A DNA stretch of 64,000 nucleotides from Elmis aenea (Eukaryota; Arthropoda; Insecta; Coleoptera; Elmidae): positions 50,567,494 through 50,631,493 of the forward strand of contig OX393577.1 of the NCBI GenBank assembly GCA_947652605.1. The letters run 5' to 3'. The notes below the pieces were generated by a model. It was not told where the DNA came from. It saw nothing but the letters and a program-made list of their open reading frames with translations, and did not search any database. How positions within the stretch are numbered: position 1 is the first letter of the stretch; each line of letters begins with the position of its first letter. Shown one piece after another: positions 56,562-64,000 of this stretch. The translations under genes were made by a program, and so were the position numbers.

Positions 56562-58232
56562 CGCCTATTCTCCGGAATTAAGAAATATTTATCAAAATGT
56601 TTTGAAATTCAATCAGTTGTTTAAAAATGGCCATAGATACATGAAAAATCACTTTTTATTAAATTACAGGACGCAGGTCCTGACTTAGGAGCTGTCGTTA
56701 TATGACGACGCTAGGGGAATATGAGTACAAATAATAATAATCTTGGTATGTTTTATAATTTCAGATTTATTTGTGAAAGTATATTACAATGTAAATTAAA
56801 TTTGAGACATATAAACTATAAACTATGATAAGGTTGAAAGCAAGGTATATATAGGATATTGGTCTAGCAAGTAAAGCACTGTAGATGAACATTTACCAAA
56901 TTTACTCTCCATTATTTCATTTCCTCGATAAGTTTTTCCTTGGTAAGGATCAAAGGCGATTAGATAACCAGATGGTGAATTTTGACACCAAATCTTGTAT
57001 CCAAATCGTATTGGTTTATTTCTAATCGCTTGCTTACATCCGTGCCTACCGAAGTATTCCACCATTGCCTCATCATGCGATATTGTTAAGGTGGGTGTAT
57101 AATTTTCCATACATTTTTTTTTGTATATATGAAATTATTGGTCGTAATTTGGAAAACTTATCGAGCTTGTCTAAGTTTAAATTTGATTTAAAATGAAGTG
57201 ATTTCATGATATTATCAAATCTATCCCTCCGCATAGATTCATATATCGCAATGTTGCGCAAATCACTACATGTACTCCAATACATTGCTTTTCCTGGCAA
57301 TGGATTGTACCCAGAAACAATTAAAATGGCAAAAAATACTCGCAGTTCCTCTTTGGTTAATTTTATATCTGGCCAGTTTTTTGATAAGCAATATTCGGAA
57401 CTGGCAGTAATAATTAATTCGATTAAAGTATCATCAAAAAACCGTTCAAAATATTGAACAGCAGTGACTTCATCAATATTTTCTTCTGCCATAAGATGAA
57501 ATTGACTAGGTTGTATATGTATGTACCTATAGTTTTACCGCCACTGCTCCATATAATTTGATCTTTTTTTGATTTTTTGGTGATCTTTGGTATTTTGTTT
57601 AGGTTGGAAATAGTTGAAACTTCTTTTCTGGTCTGTTTTTTCTCTGCCGGTGCCATTAGTTGATTTCTGGATAAACAGTTTATATTCGTCCCTTCTTCTT
57701 CATCTGAATCTTCGTCTGTTAGCTCATTAACTGCAGGTGGTTCAATAAAAATATCTTGGTCACTATCATCATTTTCTAACAAATCCATCATTTCGGCTAC
57801 ACTCAAAAATCTAAGGACAAATAGGGTATGTTAGTACATGCATTCTTCTAGCGTCGTCATATGACGACAATCAAATTTATAGCGAAATAACTCCCTTATA
57901 AATGTTATTACAAATAATTACATTTTATATAAAAAACACTTGACTATTATATATTCAAAATATGTAAACAAATAAAATATTTTTACCGTAATTATATTAT
58001 TTAGTACTTACTTTTTTGACGACGTCATGGTTTTCGTGTTCTCTCGTAAATTGGTCACTTTTAACAATTAAATATGTTCGAAGTCTGCAACTTACTGCGA
58101 TGCAATGGCTACATTTATGAAAACAATTGTTTACCTGAGTAATTAAACTTAAGCTGACAGGTTTAAAATCATCAGGTACCTGACAATACACCGTTATTAG
58201 AGGACAGGTAAACGTCGCTAGGAGAATAAGGG
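56562..58232 (-). mobile_element. piggyBac transposon, internally deleted, 1.67 kb
   Basis: TTAA lies at 56558-56561 and 58233-58236. The ends, CGCCTATTCTCC on the left and CCCTTATTCTCC read inward from the right, match at 10 of 12 positions. Inside, GTCGTCATATGACGAC (57857-57872) and its near-copy at 56695-56710 are oriented as an inverted pair around the transposase. The transposase lies on the minus strand and lacks its C-terminal half, so the element is shorter than a full piggyBac (about 2.4 kb). Confidence 0.78.
56823..57806 (-). pseudogene. piggyBac transposase pseudogene (PGBD-like), truncated
   Basis: Three overlapping frames on the minus strand rebuild the order of a PGBD-type transposase. 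First (from 57806): acidic N-terminus with DIFIEPPAVNELTDEDSDEE and LSRNQLMAPAE. Second (from about 57530): AVQYFERFFDDTLIELI, KEELRVFFAILIVSGYNPLP and RDRFDNIMKSLHF. Third (from about 57110): ISHDEAMVEYFGRHGCKQ, holding the first catalytic Asp, then KPIRFGYKIWCQNSPSGYLI and AFDPYQGKTY. The frame ends after YLLDQYPIY, just before the second catalytic Asp. The third Asp and Cys-rich C-terminal domain are missing. One frameshift lies near 57500-57530; the other coincides with a T9 (A9 in sense) run at 57114-57122. It cannot catalyse transposition. Confidence 0.93.
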
Positions 58233-58276
58233 TTAAGTACGCAATTTTTTTAAAATTACAGTTGATTTTCAATATT

Positions 58277-59717
58277 CATTTGTTTTCGAGTAATGACGTC
58301 ATCGACATTTTTTTAAATAGTAACTTCCATATTTTTTTCGATTTAATAAAAAATTTTGTTATCTTTGACAAGATAACTTTCGAACAAAATCAATGAAATT
58401 AAAAAACCTAAATTATACTACTAAGAAAAATTAATCAAAGATTCCGTCCGTTGTCAATAATCTTATGTTTTTATTTGTCAAATAAAAGTCGAACAATAAA
58501 TCCCTTGAAATTTAATTTGGTACTATGGCACATTTAAGAGTGGCACAGCGAATAAGAACTTTAATTCGTGATGGATGAAAGAATAAGACTAGAACTCGAC
58601 GAGAGCTATGTGATTTGTTTAATGCAAAATATCCTAATCTACCTATCAACCAAGGCTAAGAATAAATTAAGCGATAGATGTTAAAGATTTTTAAAAAATT
58701 GGTGGCAAAGATACAAAGATTAACGTTTTGTTAAATATGGAAGAGAAATCCTCATAATTCGTGACTAGCAGTTCTAGAAGAAAATAATATTAATCACTGA
58801 ACAGTATTACGTATAATAAAAAAGAAAAATACCATCCTTACTAAATACAACTTGTTCGGGATCTCAACGATAATGACCCCAACCGTAAAATGCAGTCCTG
58901 TAAAACTACCATGAATTTTTGCCATACTAATCCATGTTTCCAACACCCAATTATTTTTTCGGATGAGACTACGTTTAGATGGTACAGTGAACCGACAAAA
59001 CTGCAGGTGTTGACGCAAAGAAAATTTGTATTGGTTGATTGATAGATGTACTAATCCACAGAAATTAATTGTGTGTGTAGAAATAGTCGCTAATAGAATA
59101 TAAGAACCGATTTTTTTTTTTTTTTCTTGAAGAAAACCTTACAGGGTAAAGATACTTGGAGTTTTAACGGAATGAATTTATCCGGCACTTGCAGAAAATA
59201 TTCGAATTAATCTTGTATCAGCAAGACGGTGCACCGCCACACTTTACACGTCCTGTTCACGATTTTCTGGACAATTACTTTTCTAGCAGATGAATTGGCA
59301 GGCAAGAGTTGATTGAGTGATCTCCAGACCTTACACCTCTTTACTTTTGATGGGATTGTTTGAAGTCGGAAATCTAAATCGACAGACCACATAATGTACA
59401 AGATTAGAGACAAAATCTACAGAATTAACCCAGAAATCATTTAAAATGGTAGAAGAAGAATTGCTTATTGTTAGAAAACCAATGAATGGCAGTTTAAACA
59501 GTTAATTTTATTATCAACAGTTTTTGATTTATTTTTGTTGGTGATATTATTTAGTTTTTTTAATTTTCAATTGGGTTTTGTTCGAAATTTGTTTATGTAA
59601 CGTGTTAAAATGTAAAGGCATATAGAAAATTAAAAGCCGTATCAGATACAAGAAAAAAAAATTAGGATGACCCTAAAAAAAAAAAAAACGATGACGTTAC
59701 TACTCGAAAACAAATAA
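58277..59717 (+). mobile_element. Tc1/mariner-type transposon relic, 1.44 kb
   Basis: The ends ATTTGTTTTCGAGTAATGAC on the left and ATTTGTTTTCGAGTAGTAAC read inward from the right form inverted repeats of about 28 bp, followed on both sides by GTCATCG. Between them is a near full-length but shattered transposase on the plus strand. The length fits an intact member of the family. It begins about 45 bp after the piggyBac element; the two are neighbours, not nested. Confidence 0.88.
58524..59450 (+). pseudogene. Tc1/mariner-type transposase (DUF4817 group), degenerate
   Basis: From the ATG at 58524 the plus strand reads MAHLRVAQRIRTLIRDG, a stop, then TRTRRELCDLFNAKYPNLPI, the DUF4817-type helix-turn-helix. 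Near 58962 it reads FSDETTFR, with the first catalytic Asp, then in another frame TVNRQNCRC. Near 59060 it reads NPQKLIVCVEIVAN. Near 59215 it reads LYQQDGAPPHFTRPVHDFLD, with the second catalytic Asp (QQDGAP.H), then NYFSSR and after a stop SPDLTPL. The C-terminus near 59400 is mostly lost. The order and spacing match a complete transposase broken by at least five stops or frame changes. Minus-strand frames in this interval are shadows. Confidence 0.88.
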
Positions 59718-61420
59718 AGACTAAACTGTGTTCTTAAAAAATAAAATCTAAGTGCCCAAGGATTTTCTCCAAAAAAATATTGGATTGATTTTAATGAATT
59801 TGCCGCGCACTGTATAAAATGATGTGTGTTTGATATATTTAAATTAAAAGTATTGAATTTTAATGAAAGCAAGTTTAAAAAAAATAAATGATAATTTTTT
59901 AAGCCTATAACTAATCAAAGAATATGCAGTTTTTGAACCACCCAAAGAAATAAAACTACCAAAAGTTATGTATTTACTATTAATTTATTTGTGATTAGTT
60001 TGTAATCAACCTCTTACATGTTTCCAAGTACCCAACATACACTGTTTTAGACAACGTTTTTAAAAACCAAAGATTTTACTTATTACTAACAACTACTTTT
60101 GCAATATAAGTAAGTAATTCCTCTTTTCCATAATCAAACATATACATAAATATAAAAGATACATCAGTTTTTTGTTTTTGGTTTATGTTTTAAGATTATG
60201 TACAAGGTTTATTTGCCTTTGAGTGTAGAGTAGGGGGTTTTCAACTTTATTTCGGTTGTCTCTTTAAATAATAGTTTGCAGATCGGTCTTTCAATCGGTT
60301 CGCGTTTTCTTATAACATGAAGCTGCTAAGATCATGCGTAAAACTTTATTTCAGAAAGTTCGAAGGTTCCGTGTTCAATAACTTTTGCGAAAGCAAAGAT
60401 GTGGTAACAAAATGAATTCGGCCTTATTTCCTTTATATAATTTCGACACCTAAACTGGATCAGTTCAAGCATGAAAATGATGATCGATTAAATACATGTC
60501 GTAAAATTAATAGTTAATTTCCATAAAACAAATGCTCGCTTACGAATGGCACAATTATTTTAACGTCGTCTTAAAAATTGCTTTTAAGAAATGCATTTTC
60601 CATTATAAAATCTAGTTACCTACGCGAAATTTTATCGTTATTCACAATGAGATGCTTTTATGGCTTTGACCCAAAAACCGGAAATAAGAGCGATTTTGAT
60701 CATCATTTGCATGTTCGACTTGCGATTATTGTAAAATCGCATTTCGCCATTCATTCATGAATTCTCATTACTCGCATAAGCGCTAGTCAATCACAGTTAA
60801 CAGTAATGCGAACAACTCAAATGAAATTTTAATGACGACTGATAACTCCCTAGTAATCAGTTTAAAATGTAAGGCCCCTACTCCGTCCCTTTTATTAGAT
60901 TATTCAGCAATATGCGAGTAGATCAAAGACAAGACTTCAAATATGACATTTGTTGACACGACTGTATACTCGTAACGTTTCAAAATTCAATTTCCGACAT
61001 GAATACTCTAAACTTGCACATTTACTATTGAACCTTTGCGTATTATACATTTTCATGTACATTTCATTCCAAAATGAACAAACGTTATCAAGTTATAATA
61101 AAGCTTTGTGCAAGAAGCCTTTGTGAATTTAACTAACGTCGAATTGAAACGAATTTCTAATTAAGACAATTTTTTTATTGTTTTATTATGAACAAAATGT
61201 GATAGTTATAACGATAACTGCACTCATATGTTAAATTCTCCATAATGACGTCACGTTTTGTCGTTATGACAGCGGATAAAAAGGTACCCAACTAAATATC
61301 CACTTGCATTTTTGCATGTAACTCTTGTTACCATGCAACCGACTTATGACTAAAAGATTTTGACGTTTTGTTAGTTATTATTTGAAGGTTATAATTTATT
61401 CGTGCAGTTATCGTACCGAA
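59718..61420. other. Anonymous AT-rich sequence
   Basis: No gene or element end is recognised. ATGACGTCACG near 61245 is a perfect CRE-like palindrome. The 60-codon frame at 60578-60760 has no recognisable motif. Confidence 0.35.
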
Positions 61421-61611
61421 TTACACTCGAGCTTTGTTTTTATCCCGGACAAACTTGCTTTTACTAAACTCAAGTTTAGTTGCTATTAGGCAACTCTTGA
61501 CTCGACAACTGTCAAAGACAAAGACAGTTTTGTCTCGTCGACTTTCCTAGCAACCAAACTTTCGTAGCAACGCAAGTTTGTCCGGCTAAAAACAAAGCTC
61601 TCGTGTAATTA
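61421..61611. mobile_element. Small palindromic MITE, 191 bp
   Basis: TTACACTCGAGCTTTGTTTT at the left and AAAACAAAGCTCTCGTGTAA at the right are inverted copies with one inserted base difference; the match continues through CCGGACAAACTTGC and its complement. Inner pairs such as AAACTCAAGTTT and AAAGACAAAGACAGTTTTGTCT strengthen the hairpin. No target duplication was fixed. Confidence 0.75.
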
Positions 61612-62055
61612 CCCCCGAAAAACCTACATTTTAGACAAATTTTACAGTTAATACAACTGCCGCATGAATATACGGGAACACTTTGGGGCCACAGGGAAGA
61701 CTATCTGAATTAATTTTGGCTCAAAGAAATTAATCCCAGCTGGATAAAGCAAACATTACGGATGTCCACTTTTGTACATTAATGGTGCAATTTTAACGAA
61801 AAAAACAAGCAAGAGTAAATAAATATATCAAATCGCCGATCAGTTGAAATTTTACAACTAATATAAATTTAAATCGGTTTTTGATCATTTATGAAAATAT
61901 TAATTTAAAAAAAAAAAACATCTGCTTAAAAATAGAAAAAATTTATTAACCGACAGACGGGAGTCTCGAAATTATTAAAGAAGTATTCAAGACTCTTGAG
62001 TTATTTTTTAATTACACTTACCATGTGTATTTGTTTATAAATATAATCTGGGGAT

Positions 62056-62338
62056 ATGGGCAGATACAATATGAGCATCAATATAAAAAAGACAAAGACT
62101 ATGATTATAACGGAGAAGTGTGTAACCATTTCGATCAGGCTAGACCAAGAAAAGATAGAGCAAGTATCAAATTTTAAATATTCAAAGTCGATAATTGCAG
62201 AGAACGGTAAATTGGAAGAGGAGCTGAATAAAAGGATAGCTGTGGAGACGAGATTTCATCTCACCACAAATGAAGGCTTGAAATTAAAGGGATCTCAAAA
62301 AAAACTAAGACCCAAGTATTTACATGCAGTGTACTTAC
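62056..62338 (+). pseudogene. LINE reverse-transcriptase fragment, 5' of a hAT insertion
   Basis: The plus strand reads MSINIKKTKTMIITEK, IRLDQEKIEQVSNFKYSKSI, ENGKLEEELNKRIAVE, then LRPKYLHAVYL. This matches the reverse-transcriptase region after the catalytic YADD box in insect non-LTR elements: G..IN.KKTK.M, then I..V..FKYLGS.I, then E...RI.... The usual LGS is KSI here. The frame runs without a stop for about 94 codons and stops matching exactly where the hAT end TAGGGTTTCTC begins. The C-terminal part resumes at 63090 beyond the insertion. The catalytic box itself is missing, so it is 5'-truncated. Confidence 0.85.
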
Positions 62339-63060
62339 TAGGGTTTCTCATATTTGACCATTTTGCTTGTCCTGGGATTCCGGGAAGAAATCGGCCTTTG
62401 TCCCGGGATTTCCCTGGATCCCGGGATGTAATAAATTATGTCAATATTTTTAAATAAATAACCCAAAAAATTAGGGGAGCGGTTTATTACTTAAAAACAA
62501 CTCCAAGTTATATATGTAAAACATTTTGCTCCATGATTATTACAAATAATTTAATAACATTGGTGAGAGAAACATATATTTGGGAATTATAACCTTTCTA
62601 TTGCTATTTCATATTTATGAATACAATAATATAATTTTTACAATGAATTTTTGTAATGTGATTTAAGAAAACAAAGGTGATCTGTGCTTCAGTCAATTAG
62701 TTTTTTCTTAATTTATTAACAAAAAGTCCTGCTGCATAAAATGCTCTCTCAGTCTCTATTGATGTAGGTGAAATTGTCTTGAGAGCATCTAGCAGCAAAG
62801 AAACATCGTTGTTATCAATAAAATTTCATTTATAAGCTATTTTGCTTTAAATTATCAGGGTACACAAAAATAAAACTGTAAAAGTATTTTGAAGATATTA
62901 ACTTTGTAATGGAGATCGGGTTTCTTTGCGCCATACTAAAAGAGAAAAATTATTTTGAAGTTTTTCCATAATGTACTGTTAGTAAAGACATTTTAAGCAT
63001 AAAATTCTGATAAGTAATGATAAACGAAAACAACACTTTTTTAGACTAATTGATAAGAAA
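62339..63060 (-). mobile_element. hAT element fragment inserted in a LINE
   Basis: The left border is TAGGGTTTCTCATATTTGAC, abutting the interrupted LINE at GTACTTAC. Just inside are several TCCCGGGAT-type motifs (62380-62430), like the 13.5 kb hAT. A transposase tail is present on the minus strand. The right border was not found; the limit given is where LINE sequence resumes. The copy is probably truncated at its transposase 5' side. Confidence 0.7.
62641..62811 (-). pseudogene. hAT transposase C-terminal fragment
   Basis: The minus strand from about 62811 reads DVSLLLDALKTISPTSIETE, then RAFYAAGLFVNKLRKKLID, a stop, and STDHLCFLKSHYKNSL. P(T/S)S.E.ERAFS.AG followed by ...L.FLK is the dimerisation and C-terminal catalytic region shared by hAT transposases; the Glu in TETE/ESER corresponds to the family's conserved acidic residue. 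A single in-frame stop separates the two halves. Upstream coding sequence (zinc finger and the first catalytic Asp residues) is missing. It links the CCCGGGA-rich ends of this copy, and by similarity those at 13.5 kb, to hAT. Confidence 0.88.
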
Positions 63061-63084
63061 ATCAATTGTAAAATCAAAAAAAAA

Positions 63085-63290
63085 ACTCGGATTGAAACAC
63101 ATAAAGACAATAATGGAGACAAACCAATTAAAGGTGGCTGGGACGTCCTACGCAAAAATGAGATGGAAAACGAAGTTTTACGTAAAAGGAAGTAGAGGAA
63201 CGCCAAGAACGAAATGGGGAAAATGAAGTGAGGCAAACGCTTAAAAAAAAGGAGTGAGCTGAAAAGATTTGCCACAGTTTTTTATTTACT
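63085..63290 (+). pseudogene. LINE C-terminal tail, 3' of the hAT insertion
   Basis: The plus strand reads METNQLKVAG, then AKMRWKTKFYVKGSRGTPRT, KWGK and a stop near 63227, with EVRQ-like remnants beyond. This corresponds to the R..W.GH..RM, then W.....GKR.RGRPR.KW, blocks of the LINE tail seen at 48.2 kb. Together with 62056-62338 it forms one LINE copy split by the hAT. Confidence 0.75.
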
Positions 63291-63537
63291 TTATTTTAGC
63301 GTTTATTCATTCATGTCTGCAGCCGCTATGAGTTCCTCAATCGATGTAAATTGTTGTCCTGCCCAGTTTGGAAACAGGTGTCGGAGGAGATCAAATCTGG
63401 AGAATGCGGTACAAGGAATATCAATTCGAAATCAGGTTCTTCAATTGTGCAAATTGCTAATAGAGACGAGTAAGCCGATGTTCAGGGTGACTTGTGGGAA
63501 CCGGAAGTTTTTTGAATTACTCGGTTGATTTTCAAGT

Positions 63538-63561
63538 TTTTTTTTTTTGTTTTTTTTTTTT
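63538..63561. repeat. T-rich run
   Basis: Ten T, a G, then eleven T around 63539-63561. It is close to the start of the transposase fragment and may be decayed non-coding element sequence. Confidence 0.7.
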
Positions 63562-63599
63562 GCAAAGTGAAGAATAACATATGCATGCCATTTGCTATA

Positions 63600-63950
63600 A
63601 CAAAGTCAAGTATCCTCTTGAACGAAAAGCATATACTGCAAACGCATCCATGGAAGTTGTTAGAAACACGTTCCCTGGCCGCGTCATATCGCGTTTCGGT
63701 GACTTGCCGTGGCCCCCAAGATCACCAGACTTATTTTCCTGCGACTTTTTCTTTTGGGGGCACTTAAAAGAACGTGTTTTTGTCCACAAACCGCGTACAC
63801 TAAGGGAGGAAAGATGCCATTACAGAAGAGACGCATTTAATTGACGCACAGCTGCTAGGCCGAGTCATGAATGACTTCAGGCAGAGACTTGCATTCAGGA
63901 GGGTGGCCGCCACCTGATGGTTATAATTTTCCATAACTAAATAATTATGG
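63600..63950 (+). pseudogene. Tc1/mariner-type transposase C-terminal half (DUF4817 group)
   Basis: The plus strand reads YTANASMEVVRNTFPGRVIS, then DLPWPPRSPDLFSCDFFFWG, HLKERVFVHKPRTLREE. In other frames follow RVMNDFRQRLAF and IQEGGRHLMVIIFHN before a stop near 63940. This matches the second half of DUF4817-group transposases: H.A......R..FPGR.IS, then WPPRSPDL...DFFLWG.LK..VY...P.TL.EL, then R...C....G.H. The final catalytic residue sits in the PDL...DFF block and is kept. The N-terminal half is not found upstream. At least two frameshifts occur. It is related to, but not the same copy type as, the tail at 33.3 kb. Confidence 0.88.
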
Positions 63951-64000
63951 TAAATCAAATAGCATATGCTGTTTCTCAATTTGTAATAAATAAGTTTGCC

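Noticed and set aside
57206..57457. Plus-strand open frame of 83 codons
   Set aside because: It is antisense to the piggyBac transposase.
57997..58272. 91-codon minus-strand frame with a hydrophobic, signal-like start
   Set aside because: It spans the right end of the piggyBac element and its TTAA; the hydrophobic start is terminal-repeat sequence and no domain follows.
59207..59413. Minus-strand frame of 68 codons
   Set aside because: It is antisense to the QQDGAP block of the Tc1/mariner-type transposase.
1..64000. tRNA genes
   Set aside because: I looked for B-box-like GGTTCGAATCC with an acceptor stem and found no convincing candidate on either strand.

Overview
The window is AT-rich, intron- and repeat-dominated animal DNA. 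The mix of mariner, Tc1-related, hAT, piggyBac and pogo DNA transposons, short foldback elements and decayed non-LTR retrotransposons fits an arthropod, most likely an insect; the order cannot be fixed from the sequence. There are no operons, no prokaryotic gene density and no tRNA or rRNA gene that I could recognise. No intact host protein gene is visible. The only clear trace of a host gene is the last 29 codons of a histone H1 tail near 20.0 kb. A short open exon-like segment behind a good 3' splice site near 48.9 kb is a weaker candidate.

Layout. 0-8 kb: tandem repeat, GC-rich palindrome, mariner tail, LINE relic, a mariner copy carrying a TTAA-flanked MITE, a 1.1 kb Harbinger-like foldback with a nested repeat, and an antisense LINE relic. 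8-20 kb: mostly anonymous sequence with an 11.1 kb foldback, a 712 bp hAT with perfect 8-bp target duplication, a 1.7 kb palindrome and a small hAT. 20-30 kb: histone H1 tail, an antisense LINE split by a MITE, a 1.2 kb foldback, a small palindrome and a pogo-like element. 31-41 kb: two large foldbacks (one with 750-bp arms around a transposase tail), a three-level nest (hAT in hAT-like, with a piggyBac-like MITE innermost), another foldback and a pogo/Tigger-like element. 43-46.4 kb: a mariner copy and an unusual foldback whose arms are two kinds of tandem array. 48-56 kb: LINE tail, candidate exon, a hAT with AACCGGTTT repeats, and a foldback interrupted by a hAT. 56.5-64 kb: a truncated piggyBac transposon next to a near full-length Tc1/mariner-type relic, a small palindrome, a LINE interrupted by a hAT, and a last transposase tail.

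Nearly every transposase is broken by frameshifts, stops or deletions, so most copies look old and inactive. The non-autonomous elements with clean target duplications (13.5, 18.7, 35.3, 36.5, 51.2 and 53.6 kb) were mobilised by transposases encoded elsewhere. Insertion order can be read directly in several places: MITE into LINE (21.4 kb), hAT into LINE (62.3 kb), hAT into foldback (53.6 kb, with an empty-site copy in the opposite arm), MITE into mariner (4.9 kb).

I did not find a convincing new molecular system. The most distinctive structures are the double-array foldback at 45.3-46.4 kb, the set of very long palindromes bounded by ACAGGGTG-like ends, and the palindromic internal motifs shared in style by three unrelated piggyBac-like elements. 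All calls come from reading translations and repeats by eye; boundaries are good to a few bases only where a target duplication is stated.
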